64,000 nucleotides of DNA from Nocardioides coralli (GTDB lineage: Bacteria > Actinomycetota > Actinomycetes > Propionibacteriales > Nocardioidaceae): contig NZ_CP082273.1 of the NCBI RefSeq assembly GCF_019880385.1, positions 2,976,001 through 3,040,000 of the forward strand, written 5' to 3'. Positions 1-8,464 of the stretch are shown piece after piece. The stretch's first letter is position 1. The number at the start of each line of letters is the position of its first letter. A program made the position numbers and the translations under genes. The notes beneath the pieces were generated by a model. The model was not told the origin of the DNA. It was given only the letters and a program-made list of their open reading frames with translations, and did no database searches.

Positions 1-75
1 CTCGCCAACGTCGGGCTGAACCTGGTGCTCGGCGTCACGGCCTTCGCGACCGGCTGGTGGCTGAGCCCGGCCTGA
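1..75 (+). CDS. C-terminal end of a membrane protein, probably a FluC/CrcB fluoride channel (partial)
   Basis: Only the last 24 residues and the TGA stop are inside the window. They form one hydrophobic Gly/Leu/Val-rich helix with an Asn near its start (LANVGLNLVLG) and a short polar tail. This resembles the last helix of FluC/CrcB fluoride exporters, but so short a piece cannot settle the family. No terminator is visible before the convergent gene that ends at 96. Confidence 0.4.
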   Translation, partial: LANVGLNLVLGVTAFATGWWLSPA

Positions 76-95
76 CGTCAGGCCACACCACTCCT

Positions 96-857
96 TCAGC
101 GCCAGCGCGGCCAGACCATCAGCCCCTGGAGCGGGAAGCTGCTGCCCGTCCCCTCGGCGCGATGGAACACCAGGCGGCAACGTGCCACCCGCGTGGAGAT
201 CCCGAGCGCGACTGGCCGGTTGCGCGCGAGCCGGTCGCCGCGCTCGTTCACGTCGAGGAGCCGGGGCTGCCGCGCGCACGACGTCGTGAACTCGTAGCCG
301 CGCTGGCGTCCGTCCCACCGCGGGAGCGTGACCAGGAACCCCACGGCGTTCCCGTGGCGCAGGCCGGGGAGGACGACGCGACCGGCACCTCGCGTGACCA
401 GGGCCCGGCCACCCCACATCCTGTCGTCCCGCACGGCCGACACCCGACCCTCTCGACGCAGCATCCCCGTCGGGAAGGCCCGCGTGGAGCACTGCGGGTC
501 GCTCCAGGTGCTGACGGATCCTGCGGCCGTGTGGCCACGCACGGTCACGCAGAGGGTCGACCCGGGACGCGTCGGCAGTCGGAACCTCTCGTCGGTCCCA
601 CCCTGCAAGCGGGCCGGTCGCGCCCACGGGGACCGGCGACCTCGTCGCGGGTCGGTGCGGGACACCCGGACGTCGTACCCGGCGACCTCCTCGTCGCCGA
701 ACCAGTCGATCTCGACGAGTGCCGTCGGCGCCATCCAGTGGCGGGCGTTGACGTAGACGTCGGGCTCGAGGGCAGGGTCCGGCCCGGTGCCGTGCGCAGG
801 GGACGAGGCCAGCAGCGAGCCGACCATCACGAGGGCGAGGAGGAGGTGCCGAGTCAC
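96..857 (-). CDS. secreted protein with fibronectin-III-like region, function unknown
   Basis: The 253-residue product has a Sec signal peptide (residues 1-22, cleavage near AHG). Residues about 30-130 look like a beta-sandwich of fibronectin type III kind: they contain a Trp-Ser-Asp-Pro strand end and a conserved Cys in the position typical of actinobacterial secreted FN3 domains. The C-terminal half is beta-rich with Arg/Trp. No catalytic motif is visible. The GTG start is set by a TAGGCT hexamer ending 7 nt upstream, which implies a leaderless transcript. The protein at 21664-22479 has the same plan (signal peptide, FN3-like part, beta-rich C terminus) and may be a distant paralogue. Cell-surface or secreted location is inferred from the signal peptide. 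Confidence 0.7.
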   Translation of the reverse strand: MTRHLLLALVMVGSLLASSPAHGTGPDPALEPDVYVNARHWMAPTALVEIDWFGDEEVAGYDVRVSRTDPRRGRRSPWARPARLQGGTDERFRLPTRPGSTLCVTVRGHTAAGSVSTWSDPQCSTRAFPTGMLRREGRVSAVRDDRMWGGRALVTRGAGRVVLPGLRHGNAVGFLVTLPRWDGRQRGYEFTTSCARQPRLLDVNERGDRLARNRPVALGISTRVARCRLVFHRAEGTGSSFPLQGLMVWPRWR

Positions 858-864
858 GGCGCGC

Positions 865-870
865 AGCCTA
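865..870 (-). promoter_or_regulatory. -10 hexamer TAGGCT of the secreted-protein gene
   Basis: The hexamer lies 7 nt before the GTG at 857, so transcription would begin at or next to the start codon. Confidence 0.55.
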
Positions 871-911
871 GGGAGCGCCGCGACCGGGCGGACCAGCGGG
901 CCCGCCCCAGA

Positions 912-2150
912 TCACCTGCCGCCGGCGGCGAGCCTCCCCTTGAGCAGCGCCTTGGCCGGGTGGTCCTGCGGCCCCAGCGCCTCGAGGCACCGCTCCACCA
1001 CGGCCACGTCGTACGGCGCGAGCTCGCTGTAGCGCAGCACCGCCCGCGGCTCCGGCCGCGCCAGCAGGGCCTCGCGGACCGCGACGGCGAGGTAGTCGGC
1101 GAGCTCCTCGAGGGCGGGGGCGTCGGTGCCGGGCAGCAGGTCACCGCCGTAGGCGGCCACCGCGCCGCTCACGTCGCCCCGCCCGAGGAGGTCGATGACG
1201 TCCTCGACGTCGGTGCGGACCGGCATCATCAGCCGGTAGGGCCGGGAGGCGAGCTGGCCGCCGAGGGCCGACCGGAGGTGGGAGACCTCGGCCTTCAACG
1301 TCGACTGCGTCACCGGCTGCTCGCCGTAGACCATGCCGTGGAGCCGGTCGAGCGAGAGCCCCTCCGGGTGCAGGGTCAGCACGGCGAGGATCTCGGTCTG
1401 CCGCCGGTTGAGCAGGAGCCGCTGACCGTCGAGCCACGCCTCGGCCGTCCCGAGCAACGAGAGGGTGAGGCCCGGCTCCCCGGGCGGCAGCTGGCCGGCG
1501 GACGTCCCCCAGGGGCGCGAGCGCGGCATCGCCGTCTCGATGAGCCGCGCCAGGACCCGAGCGGTCGCCAGGCCGATCGGATGGGTGCGGTCCCAGGTGG
1601 TGCTGAGGTCGATCACGCCCAGCTGCTCCCCCGTTGCCGGGTCGTGCATCGGTGCGGCCCAGCACACCCAGTTGTGCACGATCGGTGCGTAGTGCTCGGC
1701 ACTGAACACCATGGACGGCTCGCCGGTCCGGGCCGCGATGGCAAGGGCATTGGTGCCGACGCTCGCCTCGTCCCAGCGCGCGGCCGGGACGAAGTTGACC
1801 GTCTCCGCCTTCCGACGCATCACCCGGCCCCCGTAGGTCCACAGGATCCGGGTCTGCGCGTCGGTGACCGCCAGCACCAGGTCACCGTCCTCGGCCGTAC
1901 GTCGCAGCTCCGGCTCGACCCGGTCGAGCGCCAGCTGCAGCGGCGAACCCCGGAGGTACGCCGCCGTCTCGGCCTCGTCGTCCAGCGGGGCCTTGGACAC
2001 GTCCGGGGTGATCGCGGCGGTGGAGAGCTGCCAGCTGTCCAGGATCTGCGGCCGCACCAGCGCCTCGACGCCGTCCCCGTGCTCGACGAAGGCGGTCCAC
2101 GCGCGGACGGAGTCACGCCGGCGGATGCGAAGCTCCTCGTCGGCCCTCAA
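912..2150 (-). CDS. GAF-domain transcriptional regulator with C-terminal winged helix
   Basis: The 412-residue protein begins with a GAF domain of the AcoR/acetoin-regulator type: residues about 60-190 carry the pattern W-DE-SVGTNA...AEH...W-CWAAPMHDPATG...GVIDLS. A linker follows, then a winged-helix-like segment (about 230-320; NRRQTEILAVL... LKAEVSHLRSALGG) that probably binds DNA, and a helical tail. It lacks the sigma-54 AAA domain of AcoR, as usual for actinobacterial members. The TTG at 2150 is chosen because a GGGGG tract lies 5 nt upstream; an upstream ATG would run into the divergent opu promoter. Such regulators often sit next to aldehyde or alcohol dehydrogenase genes, but here the divergent neighbour is an osmoprotectant transporter. 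The target and ligand are unknown. Confidence 0.7.
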   Translation of the reverse strand: MRADEELRIRRRDSVRAWTAFVEHGDGVEALVRPQILDSWQLSTAAITPDVSKAPLDDEAETAAYLRGSPLQLALDRVEPELRRTAEDGDLVLAVTDAQTRILWTYGGRVMRRKAETVNFVPAARWDEASVGTNALAIAARTGEPSMVFSAEHYAPIVHNWVCWAAPMHDPATGEQLGVIDLSTTWDRTHPIGLATARVLARLIETAMPRSRPWGTSAGQLPPGEPGLTLSLLGTAEAWLDGQRLLLNRRQTEILAVLTLHPEGLSLDRLHGMVYGEQPVTQSTLKAEVSHLRSALGGQLASRPYRLMMPVRTDVEDVIDLLGRGDVSGAVAAYGGDLLPGTDAPALEELADYLAVAVREALLARPEPRAVLRYSELAPYDVAVVERCLEALGPQDHPAKALLKGRLAAGGR

Positions 2151-2254
2151 AGACGCCCCCCGTGCCAGGTGGTGATGGTGGTCACGGTAGCGCGGCGCCC
2201 CGCATCCGGGCAGGCCAGCGAGGGTGCCCGCCCGCGCGCGGGGCGGCTTCTCAG

Positions 2255-2260
2255 TAGGGT
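2255..2260 (+). promoter_or_regulatory. -10 hexamer TAGGGT for the opu permease-ATPase operon
   Basis: TAGGGT lies 30 nt before the GTG at 2291 and leaves a short leader containing the GAAAGG ribosome-binding site just before the start. Confidence 0.45.
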
Positions 2261-2290
2261 GACAGCACAGGCGTCCACCGAAAGGCAGCC

Positions 2291-2950
2291 GTGGGAGCAC
2301 TCAGCAGCTGGTTCACCTATGTGCAGGACAACCTCGACTTCATCCTCGAGGAGACCCTGGCCCACGCCCGGATCGTCCTGATCGTGGTGGCGCTGGCCAC
2401 CGTCTTCTCGGTGCTGCTCGGGGTCGCCGTGCACCGGAGGCCCGTCGCCCGCGCGCTCGTGCTGGCGGTGGCGGGGGTCTTCCTGACGATCCCGTCGCTG
2501 GCCCTCTTCGCGCTGTTCATCCCGCTCGTGGGCATCGGCAACCCACCCGCGATGTTCGCCCTGTTCCTCTACGCACTGCTCCCCATCCTGCGCAACACCG
2601 TCACGGGCCTCGACTCGGTCAGCCCGGCGGTGGTGGAGTCGGCCAAGGGCATGGGCATGAGCTCGACCCAGCAGCTGCTCAAGGTGCGGATGCCGCTGGC
2701 CTGGCCCGTCATCGTGACCGGGGTCCGGGTCTCCACGCTCCTGACCGTCGGCATCGCGGCCATCGCGGTGCTCGTGGGCGGCGACGGACTCGGCTCCTTC
2801 ATCCAGTCCGGGCTCACCCGACGCGGCCTGCCCAACGCCGAGAACTCCGTGTGGGTCGGCGTCGTCTTCACCGTGCTGCTGGGTCTGGTGCTCGACGCCG
2901 TGCTCGCGACGACCCAGCGGCTGACCACGTCCCGCGGCCTGCGCATCTGA
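2291..2950 (+). CDS. osmoprotectant ABC transporter permease (OpuCB/OpuBB type)
   Basis: This 219-residue integral membrane protein has five to six predicted helices and the binding-protein-dependent permease signature (EAA loop) around residues 115-135: VVESAKGMGMSSTQQLLKVRMPLAWPVI. It forms one half of the channel for uptake of glycine betaine, choline or similar compatible solutes. It starts with GTG at 2291 after a GAAAGG site. It is the first gene of a three-gene unit with the ATPase (29-nt gap) and a second permease (4-nt overlap). Family assignment is firm; the exact solute cannot be read from sequence. Confidence 0.88.
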   Translation: MGALSSWFTYVQDNLDFILEETLAHARIVLIVVALATVFSVLLGVAVHRRPVARALVLAVAGVFLTIPSLALFALFIPLVGIGNPPAMFALFLYALLPILRNTVTGLDSVSPAVVESAKGMGMSSTQQLLKVRMPLAWPVIVTGVRVSTLLTVGIAAIAVLVGGDGLGSFIQSGLTRRGLPNAENSVWVGVVFTVLLGLVLDAVLATTQRLTTSRGLRI

Positions 2951-2979
2951 CCACCGTCCCACCGATGGAGAGGAACCCC

Positions 2980-4143
2980 ATGAGCTCCGAGGCCAAGATC
3001 CACCTGGACCGGGTGACCAAGACCTACCCCGGGACGAAGGTGCCGGCCGTCGAGGAGCTCAGCCTCGACGTGCACGAGGGCGAGATCCTGGTCCTGGTCG
3101 GACCCTCCGGCTGCGGCAAGAGCACGACCCTGCGACTGATCAACCGCATGATCGAGCCCAGCGGCGGCCGGATCCTGCTCGACGGCGAGGACGTCACCCA
3201 GGCCAACCCCGACAAGCTGCGCCGGCGGATCGGCTACGTCATCCAGCAGATCGGCCTCTTCCCCCACCAGACCATCGCCCAGAACATCGCGACGGTGCCG
3301 CGCATGCTGGGCTGGGACAAGGAGCGCACCACCGAGCGGGTGGAGGAGCTGCTCACGACCGTCGGGCTCGACCCCGAGCAGTACCGCGGCCGCTACCCCA
3401 AGGAGCTCTCCGGTGGCCAGGCCCAGCGGGTGGGCGTCGCCCGGGCGCTCGGCGCCGACCCCGACATCATGCTCATGGACGAGCCGTTCGGGGCCATCGA
3501 CCCGATCACGCGGGACCGGCTGCAGAACGAGTTCCTGCGGCTGCAGGACCAGCTGCACAAGACCATCGTCTTCGTCACCCACGACATCGACGAGGCGATC
3601 AAGATGGGCGACCGGATCGCGATCCTCGGCGACCGCAGCCAGATCCGGCAGGTCGACACCCCCGAGCGGATCCTCGCCTACCCCGTCGACGAGTTCGTCG
3701 ACGACTTCATCGGGACCGGGTCGACCATCAAGGGCCTCAACTTCCTCAAGGTCGCCTCGCTGAAGCTCACCGAGTACCCCTCCCTCACCACCTCCGAGTC
3801 CGCCGACACCGCGCGGGCCCGGCTGCAGGAGACCGGCGGCGAGTGGCTGGTGCTGCTCGACGACCAGCGACGCCCCCTGCGGTGGCTGCACGAACGCGAC
3901 CTGAGGGGTGAAGGCTCCCTGCTGGAGCGTGGCGACGAGCTGGGCGACCAGCTGCAGTCCGACAACACGCTGTTCCAGGCCCTGGAGCAGATGGTGCAGA
4001 GCGCCTCGGGCTGCAGCGTGGTGGTCGACGAGCACGGCACCTTCCAGGGGTGCGTCGAGATGCCCGCACTCTCCTCGGCGATCAGGCGGGCGCAACGCGA
4101 GGCGCAGCTCCACTACGAGGAGCTCGAGGGAGCCCAGGCATGA
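2980..4143 (+). CDS. osmoprotectant ABC transporter ATPase (OpuCA/ProV type) with C-terminal CBS region
   Basis: This 387-residue protein energises betaine/choline-type uptake. Walker A is GPSGCGKST (about residues 40-48), the Q loop is VIQQIGLFPHQT, the signature is LSGGQAQRVGVARAL, Walker B is IMLMDEPFGAID and the switch His is in VTHDIDEA. After about residue 250 it continues into a CBS-pair-like region (LVLLDDQRRPLRWL; GCSVVVDEHGTFQG), which in OpuA/OpuC systems senses ionic strength or nucleotides. The ATG at 2980 follows a GGAGAGGA ribosome-binding site; the longer in-frame extension has none. The stop overlaps the next start (ATGA). Confidence 0.92.
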   Translation: MSSEAKIHLDRVTKTYPGTKVPAVEELSLDVHEGEILVLVGPSGCGKSTTLRLINRMIEPSGGRILLDGEDVTQANPDKLRRRIGYVIQQIGLFPHQTIAQNIATVPRMLGWDKERTTERVEELLTTVGLDPEQYRGRYPKELSGGQAQRVGVARALGADPDIMLMDEPFGAIDPITRDRLQNEFLRLQDQLHKTIVFVTHDIDEAIKMGDRIAILGDRSQIRQVDTPERILAYPVDEFVDDFIGTGSTIKGLNFLKVASLKLTEYPSLTTSESADTARARLQETGGEWLVLLDDQRRPLRWLHERDLRGEGSLLERGDELGDQLQSDNTLFQALEQMVQSASGCSVVVDEHGTFQGCVEMPALSSAIRRAQREAQLHYEELEGAQA

Positions 4144-5000
4144 GCTCGCTGCCCCCGGTCGCCTACCAGCGGGATGACCAGTTCACCCGCCAGGACCCAC
4201 CGGCACCCGAGCCGGACGACGGCCCCGACGCAGCAGCGGCCCCGACCGCGCAGCGGCGCGCCCGACAGCTCCGCGAGGCCGGCCTCTGGCTGGCGCCCTT
4301 GTTCATCGCGGGCCTGGCGGGGCTGCTCTACCTGTACGTGCGCAGCCTCGACCTCGAGAACGCGACGATCCAGCAGCGCTCGGCGCTGGCGTGGGAGGCG
4401 AACCTGTGGCCCCAGACGGTCGAGCACCTCCAGATCGCGTTCTGGTCCACCGTCATCGTCGTGCTCGTCGCCGTCCCCCTCGGCATCGGGCTCACCCGAC
4501 CTGGGTTGCGGCGGATCAGCCCGGCGGTGCTCACGGTCGCCAACTCGGGGCAGGCGCTCCCGGCGTACGGGTTGCTGGTGATCTTCCTCAACCTGATGGG
4601 CCAGGGGAAGATCACCGTCATCTGGGCGCTCGCCCTCTTCGCGCTGCTGCCGGTGCTGCGCAACACCATGGTCGGGCTCGACGGGGTCGACCGGAGCATC
4701 ATCGAGGCCGGACGCGGCATGGGTATGACCCGGCTCGGGGTGCTCACCCGCATCGAGATGCCGCTGGCGGTGCCGATCATCGTCGCCGGCATCCGGACCG
4801 CCATGATCATCAACATCGGCATGGCCACGCTCGCGTTCCTCATCGGGGGCGGCGGGCTCGGCATCACCATCAACTCGGGACTGAAGCTCAACCAGGACCC
4901 GGTGCTGATCGTCGGCGCCGGGCTGGTCGCGCTCGTCGCGCTCAGCTTCGACTGGGTCGGCGCGGTGGCGGAGAAGTACCTGCACCCACGGGGCCTCTGA
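4140..5000 (+). CDS. osmoprotectant ABC transporter permease (OpuCD/OpuBD type)
   Basis: This 286-residue second permease has a long hydrophilic N terminus (about 45 residues rich in Asp/Pro/Ala) before the first helix. Its EAA-loop region (IIEAGRGMGMTRLGVLTRIEMPLAVPIIVAGIRTA) closely parallels that of the permease at 2291. The ATG at 4140 overlaps the ATPase stop by 4 nt, indicating translational coupling. Both permeases probably assemble with the ATPase and the lipoprotein encoded convergently downstream. Confidence 0.88.
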   Translation: MSSLPPVAYQRDDQFTRQDPPAPEPDDGPDAAAAPTAQRRARQLREAGLWLAPLFIAGLAGLLYLYVRSLDLENATIQQRSALAWEANLWPQTVEHLQIAFWSTVIVVLVAVPLGIGLTRPGLRRISPAVLTVANSGQALPAYGLLVIFLNLMGQGKITVIWALALFALLPVLRNTMVGLDGVDRSIIEAGRGMGMTRLGVLTRIEMPLAVPIIVAGIRTAMIINIGMATLAFLIGGGGLGITINSGLKLNQDPVLIVGAGLVALVALSFDWVGAVAEKYLHPRGL

Positions 5001-5027
5001 CCCGGCCGAACAGACCCCCCGGACGCG

Positions 5028-5065
5028 ACGACGCCGCCAGACCCTCGGGGTCTCGGCGGCGTCGT
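5028..5065. terminator. bidirectional terminator between opu permease and binding-protein genes
   Basis: A 17-bp arm (5028-5044), a 3-nt TCG loop and an 18-nt complementary arm (5048-5065, one bulged C) form a very stable hairpin between two convergent genes. Confidence 0.8.
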
Positions 5066-5083
5066 ACGTCGGAGCGGCGGGCC

Positions 5084-6028
5084 TCAGAGCAGCCCGATCT
5101 CCTCCAGGTACTGCTCGGCCACCCGCTCGGCGGGCTGGCCCTCGACGTCGCGCTGCGCGTTGAGCTCGGCCATTTTCTCGTTGTCGAGGCCCTCGAGGAT
5201 GGTGCTGACGATCTGGTCGTACGCCTCAGCGTTGGCCTGGTAGAGGTCGTCCTTCATGGTGAAGGAGACGTTGTAGATGATCATCACGCCCGGGTCGTCG
5301 ACCAGGTCGAGGTTGAGGGCGGTGATGCGGCCGTCGGTGGTGAACACCTCACCGAAGTCGCAGTTGCCCTCCGAGGTCTCGGTGTAGATCAGGCCCGCGT
5401 CGAGGATCTTGGTCTGCTCGCGGGGCAGCTCGTAGCCCGTGGCCTCCTCCCACAGCACCAGGCCGTCGGGACGGTCGGGGAACTCGGTCTCCATGCAGAC
5501 CGTGGCGTCGGGGTTGGCCTCCAGGTAGTCGGCCATCGACTGGAAGTCGAAGCCGCCCTCCTGCTCGGCCAGGTCACCGTTGGCCGCGAAGCCGTAGGTG
5601 TCGTTGAACTCCGAGCGGCCCACCCACTTGACGTTGTTCTCCTCGAGGTCGGCCTCAGAGGTGACGTCGAAGAGCTCCTGCGGGTCGCTGCTCGGGTCCT
5701 CGTTGCCGAGGTGAACCGTCCACCCGGTGCCGTTGTACTCCGGGTAGACGTCGATGTCACCGCTGATCAGCGCGTCGCGGTTGACCGAGGTGCCGCCCAG
5801 GTTGATCTGGTTCGTGACATCTGCCCCCGCAGCGGCGGCCGCCTGGGCGAACATCTCGCCCAGGATGATGTTCTCCGTGAAGTCCTTGGACCCGACGGTG
5901 ATGGAGACGCCCTCGAGCGCGTCCCCGCCCGGCGAGGCGCTTCCTCCCCCATCGTCTCCGCACCCAGCCAGGGTCAGTCCCAGGGCTGCGGCGGCAAGTC
6001 CGCTGACAAGCTTCTGTCGGTTGCGCAT
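5084..6028 (-). CDS. osmoprotectant-binding lipoprotein (OpuCC/ProX type)
   Basis: The 314-residue protein has a lipoprotein signal peptide with lipobox LTLAGC (Cys near residue 23) followed by a Gly/Ser/Asp linker. The mature part matches OpuAC-family binding proteins: VGSKDFTENIILGEMFAQAAAAAGADV near the start, and INLGGTSVNRDALISGDIDVYPEYNGTGW with the aromatic residues that cage quaternary amines. It delivers betaine or choline-like solutes to the permease pair at 2291 and 4140. It is transcribed toward them rather than with them. The ATG at 6028 has a strong GGAGGAGAG site 2-3 nt upstream. Confidence 0.9.
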   Translation of the reverse strand: MRNRQKLVSGLAAAALGLTLAGCGDDGGGSASPGGDALEGVSITVGSKDFTENIILGEMFAQAAAAAGADVTNQINLGGTSVNRDALISGDIDVYPEYNGTGWTVHLGNEDPSSDPQELFDVTSEADLEENNVKWVGRSEFNDTYGFAANGDLAEQEGGFDFQSMADYLEANPDATVCMETEFPDRPDGLVLWEEATGYELPREQTKILDAGLIYTETSEGNCDFGEVFTTDGRITALNLDLVDDPGVMIIYNVSFTMKDDLYQANAEAYDQIVSTILEGLDNEKMAELNAQRDVEGQPAERVAEQYLEEIGLL

Positions 6029-6090
6029 CTCTCTCCTCCGGTCGTTCCGTGGACCCGTCGACTACCCGGGCCAGCGACGTGCGGCCGTGC

Positions 6091-6127
6091 CCCCGGAGAG
6101 GCACTCCGGGGCCCGACGACGGGCCCC
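6091..6127 (-). promoter_or_regulatory. two mutually exclusive hairpins upstream of the osmoprotectant-binding gene
   Basis: CCCCGGAG (6091-6098) can pair with CTCCGGGG (6104-6111), while GGGGCCC (6108-6114) can pair with GGGCCCC (6121-6127). The two stems share positions 6108-6111, so only one can form. They lie 63 nt before the binding-protein ATG and 111 nt past the xdhC stop. Terminator or attenuator roles are both possible. Confidence 0.4.
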
Positions 6128-6237
6128 GAGCGTCACTGCGGTGTGCTTCGAACCTAGCGGGCATACCGCGTAGGGTGCTGCGGTCGCACCACCAGATGGG
6201 GCAACAATTGCGTCTCGATTCGCCCGCGCCGGTCGGA

Positions 6238-7356
6238 TCAGTGGTGGATCCGACCCTCCCGTGAGGCCAGCCGGTCCCCGGTGCCGCCCCACTGCAGGGC
6301 GACGATCTCAGCGGCGATGCTGACGGCCGTCTCCTCCGGCGTACGGGCGCCCAGGTCCAGCCCGATGGGGCTGGAGAGCCGGGAGACCTCCTTCTCCGTC
6401 AGCCCGGCCTCGCGGAGCCGCTCCAACCGGTCCTCGTGCGTACGCCGGCTCCCCATCGCACCGACGTAGGCGACCTCGGGCAGCCGCAGCGCGACCTCGA
6501 GCAGCGGGACGTCGAACTTCGGGTCGTGGGTCAGCACGGTGATCACGGTGCGACCGTCGATGCGGCCGGCCTCGACCTCGCCCTGGAGGTAGCGGTGCGG
6601 CCAGTCGACGACCACCTGGTCGGCGTCGGGGAACCGGCTGCGGGTGGCGAACACGGGCCGGGCGTCGCAGACCGTCACGTCGTACCCGAGGAAGGATCCG
6701 ACCCGCGCCACGGCGGCGGCGAAGTCGATCGCCCCGAACACCAGCATCCGCGGCTTGGGGGCGAAGGCCCACACGAAGACCCGCATCCCCTCACCCCGTC
6801 GCTCGCCCTCGGGGCCGTAGGTGAGGGTGGCGTTGTGGCCGGCGGCCAGCAGACCCAGCACGTCGTCGTGGACCGCGTCGTCGGCCCGCTGCGACCCGAG
6901 CGACCCGGAGGTGTCGGCGTCCGGCCGGACCACCAGCCGTCGGCCGACCCACGTGGGGTCGGGGTGGTCGATGACGGTCGCCAGCGCGACCGGGCGGCCG
7001 GCGGCGACGTCGGCTCCGATCTCACCGAGCTCCGGGAAGGTCTCGCGCGAGACCTTCTCCACGAAGACGTCGAGGATGCCACCACACGTCAGGCCCACGG
7101 CGAACGCGTCGTCGTCGGAGACGCCGTAGCGCTCCAGCACCGGCACGCCCGTCTCGACCACCTGCTGGGCGGCCTCGTAGACCGCGCCCTCGACGCAGCC
7201 GCCGGACACCGAGCCGACGGCTGACCCGTCGGGACCCACCAGCATCGAGGCGCCGGCCGGCCGGGGCGCGGACTGGAACGTCGCCACGACCGTGCCGACC
7301 CCCACGGTGTCCCCGGACTCCCACCACCCCAGCAGCTGCTCCAGGACGTCACGCAC
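6238..7356 (-). CDS. XdhC/CoxI-family molybdenum-hydroxylase maturation protein
   Basis: The 372-residue protein has the XdhC_CoxI domain at the N terminus (about 10-80; TVVATFQSAPRPAGASMLVGPDGSAVGSVSGGCVE) and the Rossmann-type XdhC C-terminal domain (about 200-345; MLVFGAIDFAAAVARVGSFLGYDVTVCDARPVFA and the end motif GLDLGARTPEETAVSIAAEIVA). XdhC proteins bind molybdopterin cofactor, help add the terminal sulfido ligand and insert the cofactor into xanthine-dehydrogenase/CO-dehydrogenase-type enzymes. Its GTG overlaps the end of the VWA gene by 8 nt, so it is third in the coxD-coxE-xdhC unit. No hydroxylase subunit is encoded in the window. Confidence 0.85.
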   Translation of the reverse strand: MRDVLEQLLGWWESGDTVGVGTVVATFQSAPRPAGASMLVGPDGSAVGSVSGGCVEGAVYEAAQQVVETGVPVLERYGVSDDDAFAVGLTCGGILDVFVEKVSRETFPELGEIGADVAAGRPVALATVIDHPDPTWVGRRLVVRPDADTSGSLGSQRADDAVHDDVLGLLAAGHNATLTYGPEGERRGEGMRVFVWAFAPKPRMLVFGAIDFAAAVARVGSFLGYDVTVCDARPVFATRSRFPDADQVVVDWPHRYLQGEVEAGRIDGRTVITVLTHDPKFDVPLLEVALRLPEVAYVGAMGSRRTHEDRLERLREAGLTEKEVSRLSSPIGLDLGARTPEETAVSIAAEIVALQWGGTGDRLASREGRIHH

Positions 7357-8464
7357 GGGACACCAGCTCCGTCAGCTCGGCGAAGGTGGCCAGCGAGTGG
7401 CCGGCCACGAAGTGGTCGCAGTGGGGCAGGGCGGCCACGACACCGGCCTGCACCGGCTCGTAGCCCGCCTTGCCACGGTGGGGGTTGACCCACACCACCC
7501 GATGGGCGATCCGCCGCAGCGCCTCCAGTTGCTCGGCCAGCAGCGTAGGGTCGCCGCGCTCCCAGCCGTCACTGAAGACGACCACCACCGCCCCCCGCGC
7601 CAGCCCGCGGCGGCCCCACCGCACGAGGAACATCCGGAGCGTCTCGCCCAACCGGGTGCCGCCGGACCAGTCGGGCACGGTGTCGCCCGCGGCCACGATC
7701 GCCCGGTCCGGGTCACGCAGCCGCATCGCCCGGGTCACCCGGGTCAGCCGGGTCCCGACGGTGAAGGTCTCCACGACGGCGCCGCCGGTCTGGGTCCACC
7801 GGTGCGCCAGCCGCAGCAACGCGTCGGCGTACCCACTCATCGAGCCCGACACGTCGACCAGCAGCACCAGCCGCCGGGGGCGGGTGCCGCGGCGGCGCCA
7901 CGCGATCTCGGCCGGCTCGCCCATCCGCCGCAGGCTGGCGCGCAGCGTGCGGTGGGCGTCGACCTCGCCCCGGTGCCAGCGGCGGTGACGGGCGGTACGC
8001 CGCAGGGGTGGTCGGCAGGTGAGGGTGGCGAACATCGCGGCCAGCCGCTGCTTCTCCGCGGCGCTGAGGTCCGCGACGTCGCGGTGGCGCAGCACCTCGC
8101 TCGCGCTGGCGCGGGCCCGGACCACGTCGGACTCGTCGGGACGGCCCGGCCCGTGCGGCTCGGCCTCCGGGAACGAGGTCACCGGGGCTGCCGGGCTCGC
8201 CCCCGGTCGTGCCACCGGCAGCCCGTCGCGGCTGCTGAACCAGGCGTCGAAGACCTGGTCGTAGCGGTGGAGGTCGTCGGGGCTGCCGCACAGCGTCGCG
8301 CGGCCGGCCCAGTAGGTCGCACGGCGGTCGTCGAGCCCGGCGATCGCGGTCGCATCCAGGTAGCCCTGGGCACGGTCGGCGGTGACCGGGACGCCCGCCG
8401 CCCGGAGCGCGCGCGTGAAGCCGAGCAGGATCTCCTCGGGCGCGTGGGCGGTCTCGACGTTCAT
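7349..8464 (-). CDS. coxE: CoxE-like VWA-domain protein
   Basis: The 371-residue protein has a helical N-terminal half and a von Willebrand A domain from about residue 195: LVLLVDVSGSMSGYADALLR contains the complete MIDAS motif D-x-S-x-S, with later metal-site residues in DWSGGTRLGETL and VVFSDGWERGDP. In carboxydotrophs CoxE works with the AAA protein CoxD in forming the [CuSMoO2] site of CO dehydrogenase; related pairs serve other molybdenum hydroxylases. It overlaps the ATPase gene by 4 nt (ATGA) and xdhC by 8 nt, a tight operon. Confidence 0.85.
   Translation of the reverse strand: MNVETAHAPEEILLGFTRALRAAGVPVTADRAQGYLDATAIAGLDDRRATYWAGRATLCGSPDDLHRYDQVFDAWFSSRDGLPVARPGASPAAPVTSFPEAEPHGPGRPDESDVVRARASASEVLRHRDVADLSAAEKQRLAAMFATLTCRPPLRRTARHRRWHRGEVDAHRTLRASLRRMGEPAEIAWRRRGTRPRRLVLLVDVSGSMSGYADALLRLAHRWTQTGGAVVETFTVGTRLTRVTRAMRLRDPDRAIVAAGDTVPDWSGGTRLGETLRMFLVRWGRRGLARGAVVVVFSDGWERGDPTLLAEQLEALRRIAHRVVWVNPHRGKAGYEPVQAGVVAALPHCDHFVAGHSLATFAELTELVSRA

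Noticed and set aside
57..2381. 774-residue plus-strand open frame
   Set aside because: It runs antisense to the secreted protein and the GAF regulator, both of which have recognisable domains; the Arg/Gly/His-rich translation is typical of a high-GC shadow frame.
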